Shown here: piece after piece, positions 7,970 to 15,362 of the stretch
Numbering within the stretch: the stretch's first letter is position 1
How the letters are laid out: each line of letters opens with the position of its first letter
NCBI GenBank assembly: GCA_017614375.1
Contig: JAGABZ010000014.1
Coordinates: 1-45,828 of the forward strand
DNA length: 45,828 nucleotides
DNA from: Spirochaetales bacterium
GTDB lineage: Bacteria; Spirochaetota; Spirochaetia; Sphaerochaetales; Sphaerochaetaceae
Direction of reading: 5' to 3'
Program-made: the position numbers and the translations under genes
Notes under the pieces: generated by a model
Seen by the model: the letters and a program-made list of their open reading frames with translations, nothing else
Told to the model about the DNA's origin: nothing
The model's database searches: none

Positions 7970-8994
7970 CTGGAGCCTCCCTCAATCCGGGCCGTTGCCC
8001 TGCGGTCGAATACGCTGCATGTAATCAACAGGAAAACCGCTGCCTGGATTACCGAGGCGATTCTCGCGGATACCGTGGTTGACTGCATGGCAATCCTCGC
8101 TCCGCTTTCAATCCACGCATAGAAGATTGCCGCCGGGATTGCCGCCACAGGGTCGGCTCCGGCGAGCAGGGCCACCGCCAGGCCGTTCCAGCCCATGTTG
8201 GAGTGGAAGCTCTTCAGACAGGAGTGATAGGTTCCGAAAACGGCCAGGGCTCCGCCTGTTCCGTAAAGAGCTCCAGAGAGGAACATGGGAAACCAGGTGT
8301 AAAAGCCGGTGCGGATTCCGCTGTACACGGCAAAGCGGTAGGATTGCCCGGTCAGCCTCAGTTTCAGCCCGAAACGGGTCCGGCAGAGGAGCAGTTTCAT
8401 CAGAATTGCGGCTGCCAGAGCGATGAAAATAGCTGATGAAAGCTGTGAGGGGAGCAGAATGTAGGAAAGCCACATGGACCGGCTGACCTTTGCCGTGGTC
8501 AGCAGGTTCGAACCGCGGTCCATGAAAGGTCCTGTTATCAGGCGGTCGACGATAAGTACGATAGTGCAGGAGAGAAGGAAAGAGGAAATCATTTCGTTTG
8601 TCTTCCACTTCATCTTCGCAAAGCCGCTGAGGGCTCCGGCCGATCCTGCAACAAGGGCCCCGGCACCGACGCAGAGGATTACTCCCGGGATTCCTGCATC
8701 ACCTAGGCTCAGTGCAAGGGCTGTGGCGACGAAACCTCCGGCGTAGACCTGGCCCTCCCCGCCGAGGTTGAGGTTTCCGCTTTTGATGGCGATTGAACTG
8801 GCAAGGGCTCCGAATAGCAAAGGTATTGCAGAGTTAAGCATCCCACCAAGGTTGTATATACTTTTTAAAGGCCCGAAGAAAAAGCCCTTCATCGCCTCAA
8901 GCGGAGCATCCGAAAGCAGCAGGCACAACAGGCAGGAAAGCAGGATTCCGGCCGGAACGGCAAAGAGCAGGGAGGTGCGGAGGCGGTTCTTCAT
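7966..8994 (-). CDS. ABC transporter permease, BMP/PnrA-type importer (first permease)
   Basis: This 342-residue inner-membrane permease is YufP/NupP-like. It has an N-terminal hydrophobic anchor, then PLLFGALASSIAIKSGNLNLGGEGQVYAGG, the glycine-rich stretch typical of the family, shown here across residues near 58-88. About nine membrane segments are visible. It overlaps the ATPase gene by 4 nt and the next permease by 4 nt. Together the two permeases form the heterodimeric channel served by one double-domain ATPase. The exact substrate cannot be read from the sequence. Confidence 0.85.
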   Translation of the reverse strand: MKNRLRTSLLFAVPAGILLSCLLCLLLSDAPLEAMKGFFFGPLKSIYNLGGMLNSAIPLLFGALASSIAIKSGNLNLGGEGQVYAGGFVATALALSLGDAGIPGVILCVGAGALVAGSAGALSGFAKMKWKTNEMISSFLLSCTIVLIVDRLITGPFMDRGSNLLTTAKVSRSMWLSYILLPSQLSSAIFIALAAAILMKLLLCRTRFGLKLRLTGQSYRFAVYSGIRTGFYTWFPMFLSGALYGTGGALAVFGTYHSCLKSFHSNMGWNGLAVALLAGADPVAAIPAAIFYAWIESGARIAMQSTTVSARIASVIQAAVFLLITCSVFDRRATARIEGGSR

Positions 8995-10517
8995 AGCCGG
9001 TCCTCCGTCTTTCCGAGCATGAGTCTTTCCAGATTCTGCCGTCCGACGCTTGTGTCGTTGGCGACTGTTTTCTGAATCCTTCCGGCGCTGATTACTGCAA
9101 TCGTGTCGCTCAGTTCAAGGACTTCGTCCAGGTCGTAGGAGATCAGTACTATCGCCCGTCCTTCGGCTCTGAGCGACAGCATTCTTTCATGTACCGTACG
9201 CCGTCCGGCTACGTCGAGCCCCCATGTCGGCTGCGCGAACACAACCAGGGGGCTGCTGCGCTCCAGTTCGCGGGCAAGAATCATCTTCTGGATGTTCCCC
9301 CCGCTGAGGTTTCCGGCCTTTTCATCCGGTTTCGCGTCTATTTTGTACTTTTCAATCAATGCTCCCGCGGCTTTTCTCATCTGCCGGAGGTCCAGCAGGG
9401 GGCCGGTTTGAGCCAACTCGGTTGAAAAGAGGTTCTCAGTTACGGTAGCCGACGGACAGGAGCCCATTGAAATCCTCTTTGCCGGTACATAGGCCATTCC
9501 CAGGGCACGAAGCTGTCCGGTGTCCAGACCGGTCACATCCCGGCCGTTGACCTTGTATGTTCCGCAAAAAGTCCCTATGAAACCTCCGAGCACACCCTCC
9601 AGAACGCCGAGTCCGTTTCCTGAAATACCGCATATGCCGAGAATCTCTCCCTGGCTGACTGTCAGGTCGATGTCCTCCAGAAGCGCCCGCGTCTGGTTGT
9701 TCTTGCGTACCGTGATTCCCCTCATCTCAAGAACGGGTTTCCCTTTACTGTTTATGCAACTGCAGGTGCTGGCTTGAGTTATCTTGCTGTCATCGGGAAA
9801 CATCAGGCGGGCTATATCATCTTCGGTTATATCGGCGGTGCTGAACGTTCCCATAAGTTTTCCTGAGCGCATCACGGCCACGGAATCCGAGCAGGCCTTT
9901 ATCTGTCCCAGTTTGTGGGTGATGAGAATGATTGTTTTTCCTGTCTGTTTCAGCCGCAGGAGGATGTCGATCAGTAAGCGGCTTTCATCGTCTGTGAGAA
10001 CCGCCGTCGGTTCGTCGAGGATCAGTATCCTGCAGTCACGCAAAAGGACTTTGAGAATCTCGACCTGCTGCATCTGGCCGACCGAGAGGGCAGAGGCCGG
10101 GCTGTCCGGGTCCAGATCGAAGCCGTAGCGCCTGATCTGCTCCGCCACGGTGGCCCTGTCGCGCTTTTTGTCGAGGAATACTCCCAGACTGCGGGCAGGC
10201 AGGCCGAGTGTGACGTTCTGGGTGACGCTGAGCCCGGGAGCCAGTGTGAAGTGCTGCTGGACCATGCCGATGCCGCATCTGAACGCGTCGGAAGCGGATC
10301 TGAACGAAACCGGATTGCCGTCCAGCAGGATCCGGCCTGCAGAGGGCTGCTCAAGTCCGAAGAGGATCTTCATCAGGGTGGTCTTTCCGGCCCCGTTTTC
10401 TCCGGCTATGCACAGAATCTCACCGGCGCGGATGTCCAGACTGACATCTGCTGCGGCTTGAACGCCGTTGGGATAGCGTTTGGAGATGTTTTCGAGGCGG
10501 ATGACCGGCTGTTTCAT
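8991..10517 (-). CDS. Double-domain ABC ATPase, BMP/PnrA-type importer
   Basis: This cytoplasmic ATPase of 508 residues carries two fused nucleotide-binding domains. The first has an intact Walker A (GENGAGKTT), signature (LSVGQMQQ) and Walker B (ILILDEPTAVL). The second is degenerate, as is usual for sugar/nucleoside ABC ATPases. Its Walker A reads GISGNGLGVL without the lysine, the signature is LSGGNIQK, and the Walker B ends FAQPTWGLD with Gln in place of the catalytic Glu. It starts 1 nt after the binding-protein stop codon and overlaps the permease by 4 nt. There is no Shine-Dalgarno of note, so it probably relies on coupling. Similar proteins are YufO/NupO and RbsA. Confidence 0.9.
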   Translation of the reverse strand: MKQPVIRLENISKRYPNGVQAAADVSLDIRAGEILCIAGENGAGKTTLMKILFGLEQPSAGRILLDGNPVSFRSASDAFRCGIGMVQQHFTLAPGLSVTQNVTLGLPARSLGVFLDKKRDRATVAEQIRRYGFDLDPDSPASALSVGQMQQVEILKVLLRDCRILILDEPTAVLTDDESRLLIDILLRLKQTGKTIILITHKLGQIKACSDSVAVMRSGKLMGTFSTADITEDDIARLMFPDDSKITQASTCSCINSKGKPVLEMRGITVRKNNQTRALLEDIDLTVSQGEILGICGISGNGLGVLEGVLGGFIGTFCGTYKVNGRDVTGLDTGQLRALGMAYVPAKRISMGSCPSATVTENLFSTELAQTGPLLDLRQMRKAAGALIEKYKIDAKPDEKAGNLSGGNIQKMILARELERSSPLVVFAQPTWGLDVAGRRTVHERMLSLRAEGRAIVLISYDLDEVLELSDTIAVISAGRIQKTVANDTSVGRQNLERLMLGKTEDRL

Positions 10518-10518
10518 G

Positions 10519-11544
10519 TCAAAGCGCAGGCAGCGTGTATGAAAGGCGGCCGTTTCTGATGTCGTCCAGGAAGGCTGAGAACTGCCTGAGGGCGGCTTCG
10601 GTCAGGCCTTGGCCGAAAAGGGCGGAGTCGTCGGCGAACCCCACATAGCCGTCGGAGAAACCGACGATCTGGGCCTGCCCGTAGACAGTCCGGCCGTTGT
10701 AGGCGTCATCCAGGGCGTCGCGGACGAGTTCGCGCTGGCCCATCAGACCGCAGCCGAGGACGATGCCGGGGGCGGATTCGTAGACGTCGGTGTTCATGTA
10801 AACGATGTAGGCTCCGTTTTCACGGGCCACCTGGAAAAGCCCGGTGTCGGCGCCGCCGGCAATCGCGGTGAATACGTCGACGCCGGAGGCCATCATGCTG
10901 CGGGCAAGTTCGGCGCATTTGGAGGCGTCGTACCAGTTTCCGATGACTCTGAAATCAAGCTCTACTTCCGGGTCGATCAGGCGGGCGCCGTCAAGGAAAC
11001 CGGGCACGATGTGGTTGTTCAGCAGAGGGTATTCCTGGGCGGCTATGAAGCCTATTTTCTTTTCAGGATTGGCGTCAGACAGGTCAGATACGGTAATCAG
11101 CCCCGCCAGGTAACCGAGGACCAGGGCCTGCTCGTACTGGTTGAACAGGTATGAGCGGATGCTGTCGTTGCCCTCAAGATAGGCGTCGGTGATGATGAAC
11201 TTCTGGGAGGGAAAGCGGACCGAAAGCTCGGAGCAGATGTCGGTCAGGGCGGGGTTGGAAGCGACGACGACGCTGTATGAGCCGTTGGCAATCAGATCCG
11301 CCAGCTGACTGAGCCATTCGGCCTGGTTGTACCCGGCCTCGTAGACCTTGATTGTCACATCTTCATGTTCGGCGGCGAAGTCCTGGGCGCCCAGGACCAT
11401 GAGCTCGTAGCTGGGACTGCCGGCGGTCACTCCGGTGACGTACACCAGAACCGAAAAACCGTCGGAATCTTCTTTTTTGCCGGAGGCCAGGGCCAGAGCG
11501 CAGACCAGGCAGAAAACGACGCAGGCAAGGAGTAATTTCTTCAT
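10519..11544 (-). CDS. BMP/PnrA-family substrate-binding protein
   Basis: This exported solute-binding protein belongs to the Bmp/TmpC (PnrA) family, which captures purine nucleosides in characterised spirochaete members. The start is the ATG at 11544 (MKKLLLAC), with AGAGGA 6 nt upstream. An ATG two codons earlier abuts the ribosome site and is unlikely. The signal peptide ends around ALALASGKKED. There is no cysteine at the usual lipobox position, so it may be processed by signal peptidase I or by a relaxed spirochaete lipobox. The mature protein has two Rossmann-like lobes, with VYVTGVTAGSPSYE early and GGADTGLFQVARENG in the middle. It heads the importer operon, with the ATPase 1 nt downstream. 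Confidence 0.87.
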   Translation of the reverse strand: MKKLLLACVVFCLVCALALASGKKEDSDGFSVLVYVTGVTAGSPSYELMVLGAQDFAAEHEDVTIKVYEAGYNQAEWLSQLADLIANGSYSVVVASNPALTDICSELSVRFPSQKFIITDAYLEGNDSIRSYLFNQYEQALVLGYLAGLITVSDLSDANPEKKIGFIAAQEYPLLNNHIVPGFLDGARLIDPEVELDFRVIGNWYDASKCAELARSMMASGVDVFTAIAGGADTGLFQVARENGAYIVYMNTDVYESAPGIVLGCGLMGQRELVRDALDDAYNGRTVYGQAQIVGFSDGYVGFADDSALFGQGLTEAALRQFSAFLDDIRNGRLSYTLPAL

Positions 11545-11563
11545 AAACATTCCTCTGAGGGAA

Positions 11564-11593
11564 AATGTAGCGCCAAAGGACGGTGCTGTTCCA
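11564..11593 (-). promoter_or_regulatory. Candidate promoter of the BMP importer operon
   Basis: On the minus strand TGGAAC and TACATT are spaced 18 nt apart, about 20 nt before the binding-protein ATG. I see no convincing terminator between the kinase stop (11683) and here, so the operon may also be read from the kinase promoter. Confidence 0.4.
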
Positions 11594-11682
11594 CGGATTG
11601 CGCTCTGAAACGGGCCGGAAAAGCGGTTTTAAAGGCGCGAAAAACCCATGGAAATGCTGATTGTTAACGTTGCAGGTAAACT

Positions 11683-13065
11683 TTACGCCCTGGTGGCAGA
11701 GGTTGCCCTGTACAGGGCCTTGTACCGCTGATAGAGTGCGTCGTAGGTCTGTCTCAGGTCCGGGTCCGGTTCGAAAACCCGGGCGGTGCGGACAAGGGCC
11801 GAGGTGCAGGCGCCAAGCGATTCATACTCACCAAGGGCGGTCAGGGCTATGCAGCCCAGGCCGAGCAGCTCCGGTTCGGGGCTGTCGATTGTCACGACCC
11901 TGATTCCGGTGACATCCGCCTTCAGCTGGTTGAGGAAATCAACCCCCGCCGGGGCTCCGGTGACGCGTATTTCCCTGACTTTGTCCATGCCGATGGTCCA
12001 GAGTACGTCACGGACGGCCAGGGCCACACCCTCGCAGACGCTTCTGGCCAGTTCGGCCCTGGAGGTAGTGCTGTTTATGCCGGTAAACGCTGCTTCGGCT
12101 CCAGAGTCCCAGATCGGGGCCCTTTCGCCGGAGAGGTACGGGTTGAACACTACCCCGCCGCTGCCCGGAGCGGCCTGTGCGCAGAGGTTGTAGAAGCCCT
12201 CGAAGTCATCCGCTTCGAATCCGAGAAGCTCCATGGCCTTGGCAATCGCGCTGCCGGAGGAGGAAATCATCCCGCTGAGGTTGTAGTCCTTTCCGTTGGG
12301 GTGTCTGAAGCACATCAGCCTGCTGTCTGCGGAGGGGGAGCCGGTACACAGGTTCAGCCCCTCGCTGGTGCCGGTGCGGTCGCAGAGGATTCCGCTTTCC
12401 ATCGTGCCCGAGCCGATGATCGAGGTGACGAAGTCGGGACAGCCGGCAATTACCGGGATTTCAGGGAGCAGACCCATGTTCGCGGCGGGGATGCAGCCCA
12501 GAGCGCCGATTTTCGTCCCCATCTTCACAAAGGGCGGGAACTTGGAAGCATCCAGATCCAGTTTCTCCAGGATTGTGTCGTTCCAGTACCACTTCTCAAG
12601 TCCATCAAGGGGCATGACGCTCACGGTTTCCATGGTCAGGGCGTAGTTTATGAAGTCCTGGGCTCCGAAGAAGCTGACGGTGTTATTGTACAACTCAGGC
12701 TCCCTGTCCCGGATGTAGAGGGCCTTCGGCAGGATGAACGAAGCGTCGATGAACTGCCCGGCCAGCTCCGAGACCCTCCGGCTCTCATCAACCGCGCGCC
12801 GGTCGGTCCACAACCTGGCTGTGAGACTCGGCCACGGGACGAGGGTAGGGCCGTTTGCATCGACGATTATGGCCTGCGCCATTTCCCCCGTTTGCTTTCT
12901 CAGGGTGACGGAGGCCCGGCACATAGCGTCGGTCCAGGTGCGGACATCGGCGAAGATTCCCCCCTTTGTTTCGAGAGGAACCCTTGTAAGCGCGGCAATC
13001 CTTCCGTCCCTGTCTATCAGGGCGGCTTTCAGCGCGGAGGTTCCGAAGTCAGCTGCCAGAATCAT
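11683..13065 (-). CDS. FGGY-family carbohydrate kinase
   Basis: This cytoplasmic ATP-dependent kinase of 460 residues belongs to the xylulokinase/glycerol kinase superfamily and phosphorylates a sugar or polyol. The N-terminal phosphate loop reads ADFGTSALKAALID. The C-terminal domain has VFNPYLSGERAPIWD and the adenosine motif VTGAPAGVDFLNQLKADV. This is close to xylulokinase, though the usual GGG of that motif is GAP here. The ATG at 13065 has no Shine-Dalgarno at useful distance but sits 6 nt after TATAAT, so the mRNA may be leaderless. The BMP importer follows on the same strand after 138 nt, suggesting that the kinase acts on the imported compound or on the sugar released from it. Substrate unknown. 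Confidence 0.85.
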   Translation of the reverse strand: MILAADFGTSALKAALIDRDGRIAALTRVPLETKGGIFADVRTWTDAMCRASVTLRKQTGEMAQAIIVDANGPTLVPWPSLTARLWTDRRAVDESRRVSELAGQFIDASFILPKALYIRDREPELYNNTVSFFGAQDFINYALTMETVSVMPLDGLEKWYWNDTILEKLDLDASKFPPFVKMGTKIGALGCIPAANMGLLPEIPVIAGCPDFVTSIIGSGTMESGILCDRTGTSEGLNLCTGSPSADSRLMCFRHPNGKDYNLSGMISSSGSAIAKAMELLGFEADDFEGFYNLCAQAAPGSGGVVFNPYLSGERAPIWDSGAEAAFTGINSTTSRAELARSVCEGVALAVRDVLWTIGMDKVREIRVTGAPAGVDFLNQLKADVTGIRVVTIDSPEPELLGLGCIALTALGEYESLGACTSALVRTARVFEPDPDLRQTYDALYQRYKALYRATSATRA

Positions 13066-13071
13066 GGCCCG

Positions 13072-13077
13072 ATTATA
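13072..13077 (-). promoter_or_regulatory. -10 box 6 nt before the kinase ATG
   Basis: A perfect TATAAT (minus strand) ends 6 nt before the ATG, predicting a transcript that begins at or near the start codon. The -35 region falls in the T-run of the preceding terminator (CTTTTT), a weak match. Confidence 0.5.
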
Positions 13078-13093
13078 CCCTCATAAAAGGACG

Positions 13094-13119
13094 AAAAAAA
13101 GCCCCGGAAACTCCGGGGC
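13094..13119 (-). terminator. Terminator of the small barrel protein gene
   Basis: On the minus strand GCCCCGG and CCGGGGC (plus-strand 13101-13107 and 13113-13119) form a 7-bp stem followed by seven T residues, 24 nt after the stop codon. Confidence 0.9.
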
Positions 13120-13142
13120 GTGGTCTTTCATAGGAATCACTC

Positions 13143-13811
13143 TCAGAATGTGTAGGTGAGGGTGGCCCTGGGCTGGATTGCGAAGGCGAAGTAGTCGTCG
13201 CGGGTATCGGTGGTTGTGCCGGTGATCGAGCCGACGTACTTGGTGTGGGAGATGAACCACAGGGACGCCTTCGCGCCGAGGACGAGGTCGACGTTGTCAC
13301 CGAGGTTCATGGCAATCCCGCCGGTAAGTCCGAGACCGACGTAGGTTTCGGTGAGTTTTGCGTTGGCGATGCTGCCGAGCTTGTACTCCGAAGTCTTGGT
13401 GGCGATTTCAACACCGGCTCCGAGCAGGAGGTTCAGGTCCTTTGACTTGGTCCTGTAGGCGGCGCCGAGGGTGATGTCGAAGAAGGTCGGATAGGTGCCG
13501 TCGTCATAGCCGAGGTCCTGCGGGTCGGACTGGCTGTCGTTGGTCTTGATCGTGGCGCTGAGGTTCATGTTCAGGCCGATTTCGGCGAACAGACCGATGG
13601 CGGATTTCTTGTCAAAGAACACGGTGTCGGTGATTGCCAGCGGCATCTGCAGGGTGCTGATGGTAATCTTGTTGTTGTCATCTTTGTAGGTGTTGTACTG
13701 ATATCCGAACCCGGCGATTAATCCGAGGCTGTTTTCGGCTTTGGACGAGGCCAGTACGGGGACTGAGGCCAGGACGGCGATGATCAGAATCGCGATGATT
13801 GTTCTCTTCAT
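13143..13811 (-). CDS. Small outer-membrane beta-barrel protein
   Basis: This exported protein of 222 residues has a clear signal peptide (MKRTIIAILIIAVLASVPVLASS). Alternating hydrophobic strands and Gly/Tyr-rich turns follow, and the last residues are TLTYTF. A terminal aromatic residue is the usual recognition signal for the BAM machinery, so an outer-membrane barrel of about eight strands is likely. AAGGAG lies 5 nt before the ATG. It stands alone between a terminator and a promoter that faces the MerR gene across 110 nt, so MerR control is plausible. No specific function is recognisable. A generic porin or OmpA-barrel-like protein is the best description. Confidence 0.8.
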   Translation of the reverse strand: MKRTIIAILIIAVLASVPVLASSKAENSLGLIAGFGYQYNTYKDDNNKITISTLQMPLAITDTVFFDKKSAIGLFAEIGLNMNLSATIKTNDSQSDPQDLGYDDGTYPTFFDITLGAAYRTKSKDLNLLLGAGVEIATKTSEYKLGSIANAKLTETYVGLGLTGGIAMNLGDNVDLVLGAKASLWFISHTKYVGSITGTTTDTRDDYFAFAIQPRATLTYTF

Positions 13812-13824
13812 GTTAACTCCTTGA

Positions 13825-13840
13825 GGGGTCGGGAGACCCC
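13825..13840 (-). other. 5'-UTR hairpin before the small barrel gene
   Basis: GGGGTC (13825-13830) and GACCCC (13835-13840) form a 6-bp GC-rich stem with a 4-nt loop in the transcript just upstream of the Shine-Dalgarno. It could stabilise the mRNA or modulate initiation. No T-run follows on either strand, so it is not a terminator. Confidence 0.5.
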
Positions 13841-13846
13841 TTGGAA

Positions 13847-13875
13847 AAAATAGCCCAACAACCGGAAACAGTCAA
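13847..13875 (-). promoter_or_regulatory. Promoter of the small barrel gene
   Basis: On the minus strand TTGACT and TATTTT are spaced 17 nt apart, back-to-back with the merR promoter. The sequence ACCGGAAA (13861-13868) is mirrored by TTTCCGGT (13914-13921), and this 8-bp perfect inverted repeat brackets the shared control region. Confidence 0.65.
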
Positions 13876-13885
13876 CCTGCGAAAA

Positions 13886-13915
13886 TTGCAAAACATGGGG
13901 GCGATGGTGTATATT
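13886..13915 (+). promoter_or_regulatory. merR promoter (predicted leaderless start)
   Basis: TTGCAA (13886-13891) and TATATT (13910-13915) are spaced 18 nt apart. The ATG follows after only 6 nt, so transcription should begin at the start codon. Confidence 0.6.
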
Positions 13916-13921
13916 TCCGGT

Positions 13922-14392
13922 ATGGAAAAGGAAAAGACCTACAGGATAGGGGAGATGGCCGCCCTGGCCGGGGTTACTCCCAGGACGGTGCGCTACTATG
14001 AGGATCTGGGCCTGCTCAAGACCCACGGCCGCTCCGCCGGCGGGCAGAGGGTCTATACCCGTCTGGATCTGGTCTATCTGCTGAGAATTCTGCAGCTTAA
14101 GAAGTACGGCCTTTCCCTGGACGAAATCAGCCGCATAGTCCGGCTCGGTTTCGAGGACAGCACCGGCGAGAAGCGCCGCCTGGAGCTGATGGCCCAGTAC
14201 CAGACCCTGATAAAGGCGGAGCAACAGACAATCCGCAACCACGAGGCGCTGCTTCGCCAGCTGCAGTGGAACTTCTCCCAGCTTCAGAATTCCAAGGACG
14301 CCTTCAGAAACTGCCCCGGTCCGGCCTGCGCCGACTGCGAGATAAACGACACCTGCGTGCTGGCCAAGGTCTTTGACGATGACGGCCCCTGA
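13922..14392 (+). CDS. MerR-family regulator with C-terminal Cys4 cluster
   Basis: This DNA-binding transcription factor of 156 residues has the MerR winged helix at residues 6-75 (YRIGEMAALAGVTPRTVRYYEDLGLL) and a coiled-coil dimer helix at about 80-125. A C-terminal tail holds C131, C136, C139 and C145 in the pattern C-x4-C-x2-C-x5-C. Such a tail could bind a metal or a redox cofactor. The start is the ATG at 13922, where the winged-helix domain begins. There is no Shine-Dalgarno, but a -10 box ends 6 nt upstream. It overlaps lplA by 14 nt and faces the small barrel gene, so those are its likely targets along with itself. The effector is unknown. Confidence 0.85.
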   Translation: MEKEKTYRIGEMAALAGVTPRTVRYYEDLGLLKTHGRSAGGQRVYTRLDLVYLLRILQLKKYGLSLDEISRIVRLGFEDSTGEKRRLELMAQYQTLIKAEQQTIRNHEALLRQLQWNFSQLQNSKDAFRNCPGPACADCEINDTCVLAKVFDDDGP

Positions 14393-15362
14393 TTTCCTTG
14401 TTTTCCGGTCCGAAAGCCGGGACATCCGCTACAACCTGGCCCTGGAGGAGTACATCCTCAACCGCTACGCCACAAAAAACAGAATCCTTTTTCTCTGGCG
14501 CAACGACAGTTGCGTCGTCATCGGGCGGTACCAGAACCCGTGGGCAGAGTGCGACCTGACGGCGATGGAGCGCGACGGCGTGGTCCTGGCCCGGCGCAGC
14601 AGCGGGGGCGGGGCTGTGTACCACGACCGCGGAAACTGCTGCTTTACCCTGGCCGGCCCCAAAGGTACGGCGGACAAGTCCGAAAACTTCGAACTGCTTT
14701 TGCGGGCTCTGCGCTGCCTGGGGCTTGAGCCTGAACTCAGCGGCCGTAACGACATCATCATCGGCGGCCGAAAGGTCTCGGGAAGCGCTTTCCGCAACAC
14801 CGCAGGCTACGAGAGCCACCACGGGACCATGCTCATCAAAACCGACCTTCAGGCCGCGGGGAGATACCTGACTCCGGGGGCGGACAAGCTTCAGTCAAAA
14901 GGCGTTAAATCCGTTGAGTCCAGGATAGCGAACCTCACCGACTTCGCTCCGGGGCTGGAACCTGAGGATTTCGAGACGGCCCTTTTCCGGGAGGCAGAAA
15001 AGCAGTTCGGCGGGGACGGTCAGAGCTTGCCCGAAATCCGGGAGGATGCCGGGCTTGAAGAACTTGAGCTCAGGTACGCTTCGAGGGAGTGGGTGTTCGG
15101 CAGGACGCCGCGGTTCTCAAACCGGATTTCCGGGCGTCTGGAGTGGGGCGGCATCGAGGTGCTGCTCGACGTATCAGGGGGGCGGATCGACCGGGCATGC
15201 GTGTACTCCGACTGTCTGGAAGCAGGGCCGGTGGAGGAACTGCAAAGGCTGCTTCCCGGGCTGGAATACGCCCCTGCCGCAATCAGGGCCCTCGGAGCCG
15301 GACACGGTTCACAGGTCGGCCAGGCTCTGGAACTGATTGCTTCCGCGATGGAGGAAAAATGA
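14379..15362 (+). CDS. lplA: Lipoate-protein ligase A
   Basis: This cytoplasmic enzyme activates free lipoate with ATP and attaches it to E2 or GcvH lysines, serving lipoate salvage. The 327 residues include the catalytic domain and the C-terminal accessory domain, as in E. coli LplA. Motifs are RRSSGGGAVYHDRGN (residues near 70-84), GRNDIIIGGRKVSGSA with the key lysine, and HHGTMLI. The ATG at 14379 lies inside the end of merR, so expression depends on merR. The gene ends in an ATGA overlap with the next gene. A lipoate-dependent enzyme is not present in the window. Confidence 0.93.
   Translation: MTAPDFLVFRSESRDIRYNLALEEYILNRYATKNRILFLWRNDSCVVIGRYQNPWAECDLTAMERDGVVLARRSSGGGAVYHDRGNCCFTLAGPKGTADKSENFELLLRALRCLGLEPELSGRNDIIIGGRKVSGSAFRNTAGYESHHGTMLIKTDLQAAGRYLTPGADKLQSKGVKSVESRIANLTDFAPGLEPEDFETALFREAEKQFGGDGQSLPEIREDAGLEELELRYASREWVFGRTPRFSNRISGRLEWGGIEVLLDVSGGRIDRACVYSDCLEAGPVEELQRLLPGLEYAPAAIRALGAGHGSQVGQALELIASAMEEK

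Noticed and set aside
9000-9760. Inactivated second ATPase domain as evidence of a broken gene
   Set aside because: Loss of the Walker A lysine and of the catalytic Glu in the second domain is the normal state for double-domain sugar/nucleoside ABC ATPases, and the frame is intact.
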